Shown here piece after piece: positions 17,070 to 27,400 of a DNA stretch of 64,000 nucleotides (positions within the stretch are counted from its first letter, which is position 1; each line of letters opens with the position of its first letter). Made by a program: the position numbers and the translations under genes. The DNA comes from Clostridium thermosuccinogenes (lineage in GTDB: Bacteria > Bacillota > Clostridia > Acetivibrionales > DSM-5807), in the NCBI RefSeq assembly GCF_002896855.1, contig NZ_CP021850.1, positions 4,365,665 through 4,429,664 of the forward strand, written 5' to 3'. Under the pieces are notes generated by a model. That model saw only the letters and a list, made by a program, of their open reading frames with translations, was not told the origin of the DNA and did no database searches.

Positions 17070-18017
17070 ATGAAAAGGAAGATACTAGTAATCGGTCTAG
17101 TTATGTTATTGGTTTTTGCGTTGCTTCTGTCAGGTTGCAGCAGCAAAAATACATTGAAAATGGCTACCGGAGGCACGACCGGTACATACTATGCTTTCAG
17201 CGGAGCTGTTTCCCAGGTTTTATCCAGCAAGATCAATAATCTTGATTTTTCTGTTCAATCCACGGGAGCTTCAAAAGCAAATATCCTGCTTGTTGCTGAT
17301 AAGGAAGCAGATATTGGAATCGTTCAAAATGACGTTATGTATTACGCCTACAATGGCATAGACCTCTTCGAAGGTGAAGCGGTTAAAGGTTTCTCTGCTA
17401 TGGCAGGATGTTATGCCGAGGTCGTCCAAATAGTCAGCAAAAGCAGCATCAATTCCATTGCAGACTTGAAAGGCAAACGCGTTTCTGTAGGTGACATCGG
17501 GTCCGGATGTGAGTTCAATGCACGCCAGATTTTTGAGGTATACGGCATGACCTTCGATGACATCGAAGTCCATAATCTCAGCTTCAATGACAGTGCTACC
17601 GCTCTCAAAGACGACAAGATAGATGCCTTCTTCTGTGTGGCCGGTGCTCCTACTACAGCTATCGTAGAACTTGCTACTTCCAACAGCATAAAGCTTCTGG
17701 AAGTTGATGATGAGCATGCCGATAAGCTGATTGCCAACTACCCGTTCTACACCAAGTACAATGTTCCCGGCGGCACTTATAAGGGTGTTGATTCCGATGT
17801 ACAGACCGTAGCTGTTGTCGCCACTTATATTGTTTCTGATGATTTGGATGAGGACTTGGTATACAATATGACCAAAGCTCTTTTTGAAAATGCTGATGAG
17901 ATTGCCAAGGCACATCCTAAAGGAGCCGAACTCGATCCGGCATATTCAGTTTCAGGTATATCCATCCCGATTCATCCGGGTGCACTGAAATATTACAAAG
18001 AAATTGGAGTTCTTTAA
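17070..18017 (+). CDS. TAXI-family TRAP transporter solute-binding lipoprotein
   Basis: 315 aa with a signal peptide and lipobox (ALLLSGCSS). The mature protein opens with LKMATGGTTGTYYAFSGA, the hallmark of the TAXI family. It continues with VADKEADIGIVQNDVMYYAY, LKGKRVSVGDIGSGCEFNAR and VAGAPTTAIVELA. The start is ATG 17070 after GGGGGT; an upstream in-frame ATG overlaps that site. It captures substrate outside the cell and delivers it to the fused permease encoded two genes downstream. Substrates of TAXI systems are often glutamate or other carboxylates, but nothing here identifies the ligand. Confidence 0.95.
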   Translation: MKRKILVIGLVMLLVFALLLSGCSSKNTLKMATGGTTGTYYAFSGAVSQVLSSKINNLDFSVQSTGASKANILLVADKEADIGIVQNDVMYYAYNGIDLFEGEAVKGFSAMAGCYAEVVQIVSKSSINSIADLKGKRVSVGDIGSGCEFNARQIFEVYGMTFDDIEVHNLSFNDSATALKDDKIDAFFCVAGAPTTAIVELATSNSIKLLEVDDEHADKLIANYPFYTKYNVPGGTYKGVDSDVQTVAVVATYIVSDDLDEDLVYNMTKALFENADEIAKAHPKGAELDPAYSVSGISIPIHPGALKYYKEIGVL

Positions 18018-18036
18018 GGAATATAGAGGAACATAA

Positions 18037-18519
18037 ATGAAGCGGTTTTTAACGGGGGCCGCGGTTGTGGTCATAATCGCTGCCTCTGTTTTTATTTATT
18101 ATCAGGTTTCTATACCATGCCTTCTCTTGAAGGACGGAGATACAGGTAAGCTGATTGCTGCCTACCCTGTGAAGGAAGGAGACCGGTTCTCCATCACTTT
18201 TATTCATTCTGTAAACCAAAGCCCGGTAACTGACGTATATGAAATCCGTAGCGGTAAGATCTACGTTGTGCAGACAACCTATTACTCCTTTGGTGCCGGT
18301 GTGCAAACCGAAATAGAAGAAGGTCAGATTTTGGAATATGGTGAGGACGGTTCCATGACCGTACGAGGTTTTGAACGCCGCATGGACAGTCTTTCCTATA
18401 TTGTAGGTACTGTCTCAGACCACATGCTTGAAATCAACGGGAAATCGATAAGCCTCCGGGAACTCTGCGGGCGAAACACCACCGTCAGCTTTTCCTGTGG
18501 GCGGAAGCTTTTCCCATAA
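18037..18519 (+). CDS. DUF1850 protein of the TAXI TRAP operon
   Basis: 160 aa with an N-terminal membrane anchor (about residues 5-24), then a soluble extracytoplasmic domain. The conserved phrases FSITFIHSVNQSPVTDVYEI and TTYYSFGAGVQTE mark DUF1850, a family regularly found beside TAXI binding proteins and fused permeases. It lies 20 bases after the binding protein. It is presumably an accessory component of the transporter; its function is unestablished. Confidence 0.85.
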   Translation: MKRFLTGAAVVVIIAASVFIYYQVSIPCLLLKDGDTGKLIAAYPVKEGDRFSITFIHSVNQSPVTDVYEIRSGKIYVVQTTYYSFGAGVQTEIEEGQILEYGEDGSMTVRGFERRMDSLSYIVGTVSDHMLEINGKSISLRELCGRNTTVSFSCGRKLFP

Positions 18520-18633
18520 TCTTATACAGTTCGGATAAAAATCCAAATGATTGTGAGCTGTACTTTATTTCCATCAGGTTTTCGTTTGGAATTATTATAT
18601 TATTATAACCCATTTTAAAAAGGAGGATTATGC

Positions 18634-20583
18634 ATGTCTAAAACCACAAACAAAGCCCATTCTTCAATGGGTGATGTTGAGCAGGTCAATGTTGACGCCC
18701 TTATGGCGGAATATGACCGCGAATCCAATACAAGACACTACAAAGGTGTACCCAGAGTGGTTGTCCGTTACATTCTGGCAGCCTTTTCAGTTTTTGCTTT
18801 TTATATGAACCTTTTGAGCACATGGCCTGAACAAATCAGAAGATCCTCTTTTGTAGGACTGATTATCTTCATGGCCTTCATGCTTTATCCTGCCAGGAAG
18901 AAGTCAGCCAAGAGGCAAAATTTCGTCCCATGGTATGACATCATACTTGGAATTGTGGGCACCGGATGCTTTTTCTACTATGCATTGAATTTTTCAGCAA
19001 TGGCTCAGAAGGCTACCCGAATCTCTGGGTTGGATGTGATAATAGGTATCGTCGGAATACTAATAATCGCAGAGGTGTGCAGAAGGGTTGTTGGAATACC
19101 GATATTGGTAGTGGCTGCAGCCTTTATTGTCTATGCTTTCACTGCCGGTTATTCAGTTAACCGTATCGTATACACGCTTTTTTATACCCTCGATGGAGTA
19201 ATCGGTACTCCCATAGGCGTTTGCTCCACATTTATCGTATTGTTTATCATCCTGGGGTCTTTCCTGGAAAAAACTAATATTGGTTCCTTTTTCATAGAAA
19301 TAGCAAACTCCGTAGCAGGTTTTGCCAGCGGAGGCCCGGCCAAGGTTGCCGTTATATCCAGTGCACTGGAAGGTATGTACTCCGGTAGCTCGGTTGCCAA
19401 CACCGTAGGTTCCGGAAGTGTTACCATCCCTATCATGAAGAAAACCGGATACGATAAGGACTTTGCTGCAGCCGTGGAAGCCGCTGCCTCTACAGGCGGC
19501 CAGATAATGCCTCCCATCATGGGTGCCGCCGCATTCCTTATGGCTGAAATGACAGAAACGCCTTATGCCACCATTGCAATCGCAGCCATCTTCCCTGCCG
19601 TGCTTTATTTTACCGGTATCTTCCTGATGGTGCATTTTGAAGCTAAAAAGCAGGGACTCAAAGGGCTTCCCAAGGAATCCCTCCCCAGCTTCTTCAAGCT
19701 CTTCCTGACAAAAGGATATTTGTTCATACCCATAGTTGTGCTCGTCGTGACAATGTCCATAGGGTATACCACTTCCAGGGCTGCTTGCCTTGCCATACTG
19801 GCTGCAATCATAGTCAGCATGTTCCGTAAGGATACCCGATTGACACCAAAGACGTTTGTTGAAGCTATGGAAAACGGCGCCAAAAACACTATCGGCGTTG
19901 CTGCCGCCTGTTCAATAGCCGGAATAATTGTAGGTATCGTTTCCCTTACCGGAATCGGTCTTAAGCTGGCCGATACTCTGCTTATGCTTTCCGGCGGTAT
20001 CGACATAGTAGCGCTGTTCCTGACGATGATAGCCTGTATCATACTGGGAATGGGAGTACCCACCACCGCAAATTATGTTATTATGGCTACCATCACAGCG
20101 CCCATTATTCTCAAGCTAATACCTGAAACTCCGGTGTTGGCTGCGCATATGTTCGTATTCTACTTTGGTATTGTGGCTGACATTACACCTCCTGTGGCTT
20201 TGGCTGCCTACGCTGGTTCCGCTATTTCCGGCGGCAATCCGCTGCGCACAGGCGTCATCGCCACCAAGCTGGCCATCACTGCCTTCATCATACCGTATAT
20301 CTTTGTGCTCAGTCCTGAGATGCTGCTGATAAACACCTCAGTCTTCCGGGTTGCTCAGATCATCTGCACCTCAACCATTGGTATGTTTGCAATAGCCGGC
20401 GGACTAGAAGGGTTCATGAAGAAAAAGCTGCCCTGGTGGCAGAGAATTATGGCTATCGCCGGAGGCCTCGCAATGATTGAGCCCAACCTGATAACCGATA
20501 TCATCGGATTGGTCCTCATAGCCTTCGTCTTTGTCCAGCAGTATGTTATCAAGGACAGAAGCCAAAAAGCTCTGAATGCCTAA
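18634..20583 (+). CDS. TRAP transporter fused permease (DctQM-like, TAXI type)
   Basis: 649 aa with a hydrophilic N-terminus of about 45 residues, then roughly 16-18 membrane helices. The first part corresponds to the small DctQ-like subunit, and the remainder to the DctM channel with conserved glycine-rich segments (EGMYSGSSVANTVGSGSVTIP, AAASTGGQIMPPIMGAAAF, GMGVPTTANYV, ADITPPVALAAYA). AGGAGG precedes the ATG. With the TAXI lipoprotein and the DUF1850 protein it forms a complete sodium- or proton-driven importer. A terminator follows. Confidence 0.95.
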   Translation: MSKTTNKAHSSMGDVEQVNVDALMAEYDRESNTRHYKGVPRVVVRYILAAFSVFAFYMNLLSTWPEQIRRSSFVGLIIFMAFMLYPARKKSAKRQNFVPWYDIILGIVGTGCFFYYALNFSAMAQKATRISGLDVIIGIVGILIIAEVCRRVVGIPILVVAAAFIVYAFTAGYSVNRIVYTLFYTLDGVIGTPIGVCSTFIVLFIILGSFLEKTNIGSFFIEIANSVAGFASGGPAKVAVISSALEGMYSGSSVANTVGSGSVTIPIMKKTGYDKDFAAAVEAAASTGGQIMPPIMGAAAFLMAEMTETPYATIAIAAIFPAVLYFTGIFLMVHFEAKKQGLKGLPKESLPSFFKLFLTKGYLFIPIVVLVVTMSIGYTTSRAACLAILAAIIVSMFRKDTRLTPKTFVEAMENGAKNTIGVAAACSIAGIIVGIVSLTGIGLKLADTLLMLSGGIDIVALFLTMIACIILGMGVPTTANYVIMATITAPIILKLIPETPVLAAHMFVFYFGIVADITPPVALAAYAGSAISGGNPLRTGVIATKLAITAFIIPYIFVLSPEMLLINTSVFRVAQIICTSTIGMFAIAGGLEGFMKKKLPWWQRIMAIAGGLAMIEPNLITDIIGLVLIAFVFVQQYVIKDRSQKALNA

Positions 20584-20602
20584 AGTCTTACAGGATAAAT
20601 AA

Positions 20603-20647
20603 AAAAGGGCTGTCTCAAAAATAGAATTGGAGACAGCTCCTTTTAAT
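20603..20647. terminator. Bidirectional terminator after the TRAP operon
   Basis: GCTGTCTC (20609-20616) pairs with GAGACAGC (20630-20637), flanked by A-rich and T-rich runs on both sides. Confidence 0.85.
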
Positions 20648-20670
20648 TTAAAAGGCATTTTTAACAGAAC

Positions 20671-20709
20671 AAAAAAAGCAAAGCTCACATCCTGTGTAAA
20701 CCTTGCTTT
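20671..20709 (-). terminator. Terminator of tRNA-Pro
   Basis: On the minus strand AAAGCAAG (from 20709) pairs with CTTTGCTTT and is followed by a run of seven T (20677-20671), directly after the tRNA 3' end. Confidence 0.8.
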
Positions 20710-20712
20710 AAC

Positions 20713-20788
20713 TGGTCGGGGTGAGAGGACTCGAACCTCCGGCCCCATGGTCCCAAACCACGTGCGCTACCAGCTGCGCTACACCCCG
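20713..20788 (-). tRNA. tRNA-Pro (anticodon TGG)
   Basis: A full cloverleaf can be folded on the minus strand. Acceptor stem CGGGGTG/CACCCCG, D arm GCGCAGCTGGTAGCGC, anticodon stem CGTGG/CCATG with loop TTTGGGA giving anticodon TGG at 20753-20755, T arm with TTCGAGT loop, discriminator A and encoded CCA (20713-20715). Confidence 0.97.
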
Positions 20789-20789
20789 G

Positions 20790-21251
20790 TATTAAATTTG
20801 CAACGTAGAATATTCTACTACATAAACACCCTTAATTCAATTCTTTCAAATCCTTTGCCGCAAAAATAAATCCCCGTTTCTTGAAATTACTTCTTAATAA
20901 GCTGATTTTCAGCGTCACGCATTTTTCGTGCCACACCTGAATTTCTTTCCAAGCAATCATATAAGCAGATTGGATATCTTGTAAAAAAATGAAAAATAAT
21001 TGTCATATAAATGAAACACTTCCTTAACTTGATACGTCTATTATATATGGTTTATAATAAAGTTGGGAAACTCTTGTTTTTATGTAAACCACATTGACAA
21101 TTTAATATTGAATCCAGCAAAATCAGGCATAAAAGGTTCAGCAATTTTCCTATTGAGGTCGGGAAACTGCCGGAACAAACTACTTCGACCATGACATAAC
21201 AGTTGCCACAACATTTAGTTTTAAATAAACATATTAAAACAGGAGGTCAGA
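20790..21251 (+). other. Upstream region of the phosphodiester glycosidase gene
   Basis: No gene seen. It contains one good promoter (21029-21058) and then a leader of about 190 bases with two similar patches (AGTTGGGAAACT near 21061 and GGTCGGGAAACT near 21159) and a hairpin GGTCG...CGACC (about 21159-21190). No known riboswitch consensus was recognised. Confidence 0.4.
21029..21058 (+). promoter_or_regulatory. Promoter of the phosphodiester glycosidase gene
   Basis: -35 TTGATA (21029-21034), 18-base spacer, -10 TATAAT (21053-21058). The message would have a leader of about 190 bases. Confidence 0.65.
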
Positions 21252-24125
21252 ATGAAATCTTACATAAGAAAAAGCGTATCAGTTTTACTGATTACAGCAG
21301 TTTTGCTTTTATGCACATTCAGTATCGCAGGCGCAGCGCCAAGAGTCATCCATGAAACCGTGAAAAGAGAAATTATAACGTCGGGGGCCATACTTGAAAG
21401 AATAACAAGGTTTACTGATGACGGCTGGCTTTCGATAAATGTTCTCAGAGTCGACCTGTCAAATCCAAATGTAAAGATAGATACCATATCTCATGCCGAC
21501 TCAATCCGCAAGCTTACGTCCACCATGGACCTCGCCAAGTCCAGAGGAGCCGTTGCAGCAATTAACGGCGGATTTTTCAACTGGACAAACGAATCGGGCC
21601 TGGCAAATCCTATAGGGCCAATAGTTGAGTCCGGAAATATCATTTCCGCGGATTCGGATTATAACCGATATAGCGAAACCATGGCCAGCTTTGCCATATC
21701 CAGCATGAATCAGGCCCTTTTCAACTACTGGAGAAATAAAATCACTCTTATAGCCCCGACGGGCAATACGATTGAAGTGGCCAGGTATAACAAGAACAAG
21801 CCCAATGCTGAATACCAAAACCCCATCATTCTTGACAGGCGCTGGGGTGAAAAATCCGTAGGAACCGACACCCCAACAGGTACACCGGACACTCTGGAAA
21901 TGGTGGTGGTTAACGGTGTGGTGGCTGAAATACGTGAAGGAAAGCCAGCAATAACAATACCGGAAAATGGTTATGTAGTGGTTACAAGGCTCAGCAGCGC
22001 AGACTTCATCCGGAAAAATTTACAGGTCGGAGATGAAGTTTCCTTTGAGATAACCACAACTCCTGACTGGAAGGAAATACAAACTTCCATCCCCGGAGGT
22101 GCAATGCTTCTAAAAGACGGTAAAATACCGGACAAGTTCACACATATACCTGAAGGGAGCACCTCCACCAGAAACCCACGTACCGCAATAGGCAGCTCCA
22201 AAGACGGAAAGCAGGTTTTTTTCGTAACAGTCGACGGAAGGCTAAACTCCAGCATAGGCATGACTATGACGGAACTGGCGCAGTTTATGCAGGAGATAGG
22301 TGCCTACAATGCGGTAAATCTTGACGGCGGTGGTTCTACAACAATGGTGGCAAGATCTCTCGGCAATACCGGCCTGAGTATGGTGAATACTCCATCCGAT
22401 GGCTCAGTCAGGAAGGTCACTTCAGCGGTAGGAGTATTTTCGATAGCTCCGCCCTCGAAGCTTGACGGCATTGTTATAGAGGCTTCGGAAAACAACGTAT
22501 TTGTGAATACCTCCAGGCAGTACAGCGTTAAGGGTTATGACAGATATTTCAACCCTGTCACCATAGATCCCAGTCAGGTGAAATGGAGCGTATCCGGCAT
22601 AGAGGGAAGCTTTGACGGCAACGTATTCCGTCCTACTTCCGTCGGCAGCGGAAAGATAATTGCTACCGTAGGTGACGTATCTGCAGAGATCGAAGTAAAT
22701 TCACTGAGCGCTCCCGTGCAGCTTTCCTTTGACAGAAGCTCCCTTAAGCTGTCGCCGGGTGAAACCGCCAGGCTCAAGGTTACCGGCAAGAATAAAAACG
22801 GCTATTACGCGACCATAAATCCTGACGATGTTAAATGGGCCGTAAATGGCAACATAGGTAATTTCGAGAAGGGGACATTCACCGCTTCCGGACATGGAAC
22901 AGGCTATATCGACGGATATATCGGCAACACCCATGCTTATTGCGCTGTGTCGGTAGCCTCCAGGACGTCCACCATAGCGGACAAATTTGAGGCTGAAAAC
23001 GGTACTTTTACTTCCTATCCGTCCAGCGTGACCGGAAGTTATGCGATTTCGAAGGAAGAAAAGCATTCGGGCGACGCCTCAGGCAAGCTCACTTATGATT
23101 TCACAAAAGAAGTGGATGTTACCCGCGCCGCATATATGGAATTTAAAAACGGCGGTGTCGCCCTTGCCAAAAATACAACCGAAATAGGCATATGGATATA
23201 CAACTCCCACCAGAACTCCAATTGGCTCAGAGCCGAAATATATGACGCCAAAGGCAACAAGCAGCTGGTGGATTTCACCAAGGGCATGGATTGGACAGGA
23301 TGGAAATATGTTACTGCATCTACCGCAAATATAGCTTCCCCGGCGAAGCTTACCAGGATATACCTTGCACAGGTAAATCCCGTAGCCGAAAAGGGTTACA
23401 TATATATGGACGACCTGACCTTGGTCACCTCCTCGTATCCTGAGATGGATATGAGCAAGATACCCAAGAATACGGTACCAGTGGATGAAGCCAATAAAAG
23501 CGTTACATATACCCCAGGCTCCGGTGCTTTCCGCTTTTCCGTGTTCGGCCAGTCCAGCGAGCCAAAGAATATGCTGGAAAACCTGCTGGCAGGGAGATTT
23601 GTGGAAAAAACCAACGGCAGAGCTGATCTGGCGGCTATAGTGGGAAGCAGCAAGCATGCTATCACAGGCTCAATAAAAAAGCCGATAGCTGCATCTACAA
23701 ATACAGGCTATAAATCCTATGACAAGTCGGACAGCAGGTTCATACAGCTTGACATGAGCAAAGGAGGCCTGAGAGCAACAGATAAATCCCAATGGCACTG
23801 GTTCCTTCAGCAGTTGAATGGGTTCCAGGGAAAAAATGTGTTCATATTCCTTGCAAACTCTCCGAAATCTTTTGGAGATAGCTTGGAAGCAGGCCTGTTC
23901 CAGGATATACTGACCGAATACAAGCAGAAAACCGGGAAAAATATATGGGTGTTCTATAAGAGCGATGAAAATTCCTGCTATATGGAAAGAGGGATTAAAT
24001 ATCTGACTACCGCAGGTTACAACATACCCGGCCTGAACCCCAAAAATGCAGCAGAACAGGCAAAATATATAGAAGTAACGGTCAACGGAAGCACAGTTAC
24101 TTTTGAATTTAAACCCCTTACGTAA
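21252..24125 (+). CDS. Exported phosphodiester glycosidase (NAGPA/DUF2233 domain), multidomain
   Basis: 957 aa, AGGAGGT before the ATG, cleavable signal peptide (about residues 1-29, ending SIAGAA). The NAGPA-type domain (about 60-400) shows the family signatures AAINGGFFNW and NLDGGGSTTM; such enzymes hydrolyse sugar-phosphodiester bonds. Then come two Ig-like or bacterial Ig-like repeats (about 405-490 and 490-570), each opening with L...G....L.V.G, and a beta-sandwich resembling a carbohydrate-binding module (about 577-730: DKFEAENGTF to YIYMDDLTLV). The last 200 residues (FRFSVFGQS, QLDMSKGGLRATDKSQWHWF, FIFLANSP) look like a metallophosphoesterase fold lacking its usual His and Asp ligands. 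It probably acts on cell-surface or environmental glycopolymers. Confidence 0.85.
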   Translation: MKSYIRKSVSVLLITAVLLLCTFSIAGAAPRVIHETVKREIITSGAILERITRFTDDGWLSINVLRVDLSNPNVKIDTISHADSIRKLTSTMDLAKSRGAVAAINGGFFNWTNESGLANPIGPIVESGNIISADSDYNRYSETMASFAISSMNQALFNYWRNKITLIAPTGNTIEVARYNKNKPNAEYQNPIILDRRWGEKSVGTDTPTGTPDTLEMVVVNGVVAEIREGKPAITIPENGYVVVTRLSSADFIRKNLQVGDEVSFEITTTPDWKEIQTSIPGGAMLLKDGKIPDKFTHIPEGSTSTRNPRTAIGSSKDGKQVFFVTVDGRLNSSIGMTMTELAQFMQEIGAYNAVNLDGGGSTTMVARSLGNTGLSMVNTPSDGSVRKVTSAVGVFSIAPPSKLDGIVIEASENNVFVNTSRQYSVKGYDRYFNPVTIDPSQVKWSVSGIEGSFDGNVFRPTSVGSGKIIATVGDVSAEIEVNSLSAPVQLSFDRSSLKLSPGETARLKVTGKNKNGYYATINPDDVKWAVNGNIGNFEKGTFTASGHGTGYIDGYIGNTHAYCAVSVASRTSTIADKFEAENGTFTSYPSSVTGSYAISKEEKHSGDASGKLTYDFTKEVDVTRAAYMEFKNGGVALAKNTTEIGIWIYNSHQNSNWLRAEIYDAKGNKQLVDFTKGMDWTGWKYVTASTANIASPAKLTRIYLAQVNPVAEKGYIYMDDLTLVTSSYPEMDMSKIPKNTVPVDEANKSVTYTPGSGAFRFSVFGQSSEPKNMLENLLAGRFVEKTNGRADLAAIVGSSKHAITGSIKKPIAASTNTGYKSYDKSDSRFIQLDMSKGGLRATDKSQWHWFLQQLNGFQGKNVFIFLANSPKSFGDSLEAGLFQDILTEYKQKTGKNIWVFYKSDENSCYMERGIKYLTTAGYNIPGLNPKNAAEQAKYIEVTVNGSTVTFEFKPLT

Positions 24126-24172
24126 ATCAATGGGCAAGGTGAGCAGGATATTTAATTAACTAGCATGATTTT

Positions 24173-24207
24173 AAAGGGTGGACGACTGAGTCCACCCTTT
24201 ATCTATC
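24173..24207 (+). terminator. Rho-independent terminator
   Basis: AAAGGGTGGAC (24173-24183), loop GACTGA, GTCCACCCTTT (24190-24200), then TATCTAT. It ends the phosphodiester glycosidase message. Confidence 0.85.
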
Positions 24208-24403
24208 CATGAAGGTACTGATTCTTAATTTATATCTAGTTGTGCTAGTGGCGCTATTGTAAAGCAAGCAGAAAATTATCGGCTTGAATTCTGCTGATGG
24301 AAATGGACGATTGTTGCCTAGAAAGGATTTAAGGCACATACGGTTTAATTTGTAATATACACCATACTTTAAGTCCCAGAAGCGTTCATTTTCCACAGCG
24401 CAT

Positions 24404-27400
24404 TCATTCAAACAGGGCCCTTACTTCCTCCTCGCTCAATTTGGACAACAGCGTCTCTCCGGGCTGGATTACCGCATCAATTAGCTTCTTCTTTTTCTGC
24501 TGCAAATAATAAATCTTCTCTTCAATTGTCCCTTTAGTGAGCAGTTTTATCACTTGAACCGCCTTTTTCTGACCTATCCTGTATGCACGGTCGGTGGCCT
24601 GGTCCTCAACAGCAGGATTCCACCAGGGATCATAATGAATCACGGTATCCGCCCCTGTAAGGTTAAGGCCTGTGCCTCCAGCCTTAAGAGATATCAGGAA
24701 AATATGCCCTCTGCCTTCATTGAAAGCCCGTACCAGCCTCCCCCGTTCCTCCGTTTTGGTAGTTCCGTCCAGGTAAAGATATTCAATGCTCTTCAAATCA
24801 AGCCAATCTCTGATTATATGGAGCATGGAAGTAAACTGGGAAAATAGCAGTATCCTGTGTCCTCCTTCTATGGAATCCTTTATGAGTTCCTGCAAAAGCA
24901 GCATTTTGCCGCTTTCTCCCTCAAATCCCTCCAGAAATATGGCCGGATGGCAGCATATCTGCCGGAGCCTCGTCAAGGCAGCCAATATTTTTATCTGGCT
25001 TTTTTCAAAGCCTTGCTCCCGTATCTCCTCATCTATTTCGTCCTTTATCTGCTTCAGATAGGCAAGATATACCTTCTTCTGCTCAACAGTAAGCCCCGCC
25101 GTCATTTCATGCTCGATCTTGTCGGGAAGTTCATTTAAGACATCAGTTTTAAGGCGTCGCAAAATAAAGGGCCTGATGTGCATGGTCAAATCCTGCATGG
25201 ATCTGGCGTCTTCATCTTTCATGATGGGTTTCATGTACTTTTCCATAAATTTAGCATGGGAAAAAAGGTATCCCGGCAAAATAAAGTCAAAGATGGACCA
25301 AAGCTCTTCCAGGTTGTTTTCCATAGGCGTACCGGTGAGAGCAAAGCGGTTTTGCGCCACTATCTGCTTCGATGCTTTGGCATTTTGCGATGCCGGATTT
25401 TTTATGTATTGGGCTTCATCCAGTATGCAGTATCTGAAAGACAATCCCTCATACTTGTCGATATCCTTTCGCAGCAGAGGATAGGATGTGATGAGTATAT
25501 CGGCGCTTTCAATTCCGAAGGCAATCCTCTTTTCCCTCTCCTCCCTGTTTCCCGATATTACCACCGTTTTCAGGTCCGGAGCAAACTTTTGGATCTCAGC
25601 CTCCCAGTTATATACCAGGGATGTCGGTGCGACAACCAAGGACGGGTAGAAACCTTTCTCTTTTTTGTCCGACAGTATTAAAGCAATTACCTGAAGGGTT
25701 TTCCCAAGGCCCATATCGTCAGCCAATATGCCTCCCATGCCATAGGAGGACATCGTTTTAAGCCATTTAAACCCAAATTTCTGGTATTCCCGCAGCACCC
25801 CTTTGAGCCCGTCGGGAATAACCACCTCGACATCTTCAGGCTCATTGATATTCCGTATCAGCTCTTTAAAGGCATGATTCCTTTCAAAATACCTCCAACC
25901 GGATTTTTTCAAATATTGATCGATATAAAGGGCCCTGAATTTCGGTACCTCTACATAGCCCCTTTCAAAATCAGCTTCATCCATCTCCAGGTATTCGGAA
26001 ATTCGCGCTGCCTCCCTGAGCTCTTTCGAAGTCAGGCTGAGAAATGTTCCGTCCTTCAGACGGTAATACTTTTTCTTCTGCCTTAGCATTTCAAATATAT
26101 CCGGCAGTTCGGACCGCTCAATGCCCTCAATGCTGAAACTGAATTCCAGCATGCCTGACCTGTCGTTTAGCCTTATACCTCCCGTGTAAGAAGATACAGA
26201 CTTTAGAGGTATTTTCTTGAAGCTCTCGGAATAAAAAATGCTGCAGTATTCTTGAAGCCTCGGTATTGTTTCATAGACGAAATCAAATACCTTGTCCTCT
26301 CCGTCCAGATGAATCCGGTTGTTCCTGACCTTAAACTCCGTTCCCTCCAGTATGGACAAAATCGCCTGTTCTTTTTCCACATCCCTCAGAAGTATCTTAC
26401 CGGTTTTATCCGCAGGGGCGCTTTCGCCTGCAAAAGGGTTTATGCACCTTTCTCCATATATGAATTTCAATTCTGCATCTATGCTTTCAACGTTTCCGTC
26501 CAGATAAATTTCAGCTTCCAGGTCCAGCTTTTCGATCAGGGAATCCACTTCCTGGTCTATCGTCACAGTGCCGGCATTCCTGGCAAAGGGAAGCACTTCC
26601 GATACCAGGCGTTCCTTTTCATCCGCCTGAAAATAGATAATTCTTGATTTCCGGTAGGCCATGGCAAGAAAAAAGGGTTTGAAGTTCTCCTGCTGTTTTC
26701 GGGAAACCTTATATATATTTCCGCCGGCAAAGAAGAATTCTCCGTCTTCCGTAAGGGGTAAAAGAGGTTCATCAAAGTTCAGCCTCAGAGCCAGCTCTTC
26801 TTCATCTTTCGTCAAATGAAAATTAACGGGGAAGTCTTTATCCAGTATTCTGACCTCATCATAAGGCTCACCCTTGATTACGGCTTTAAAGGTTCTGTCC
26901 TTCATCAGGTTGAAAACCCGTTTGGTACCAATGCTCGCAAGTAAGACCTGCTTATTTCGGAATACGCTGCCCCGGGCACCGTAGGAGAAGCTGTCCTGCA
27001 GTGCTTCCAGCTCGTATATCTCCTTTAGAAAATCGATGATGGGTCTGTCCTCAGCTCTGAAGAAATGAACCGTGGGGTCGAAAGTAAAGTTTTTTCCGAA
27101 AATGATCTCCTCGTTTTTATACAGGCTGGTTAGAAATGCCTTTATGTTTTTTACCGTATATAGCCTATCCTCTCCTATATTGATGCTTATGGCAGAGCAT
27201 GAGCCGCTCCCGTGGCAGCCGGATTTGTCATATTCATAGATGACTTCTATTTTCACCGGCTTTGTAGGATTTGATGCGGTATTTTGAAATAAACCCAGTA
27301 TGTGTTTTGCTGTCCGTCGGGGCTTGAGCCTGCCGAAAAAATCCTGGCGGTCCTTTTCCAAAATGGATATGAGAGCGGCAACTATATGTCTGCAATAGCC

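Noticed and set aside
20790-21251. Leader of the phosphodiester glycosidase gene considered as a c-di-GMP or other riboswitch
   Set aside because: GGGAAACTGCC patches recall loops of known riboswitches, but the conserved core and pairing could not be matched.
24199-24411. 70-residue frame overlapping the end of the SNF2 helicase gene on the same strand
   Set aside because: No ribosome site near its ATG, Arg/Asn-rich random-looking composition, and it runs through the opposite-strand terminator at 24173-24207.
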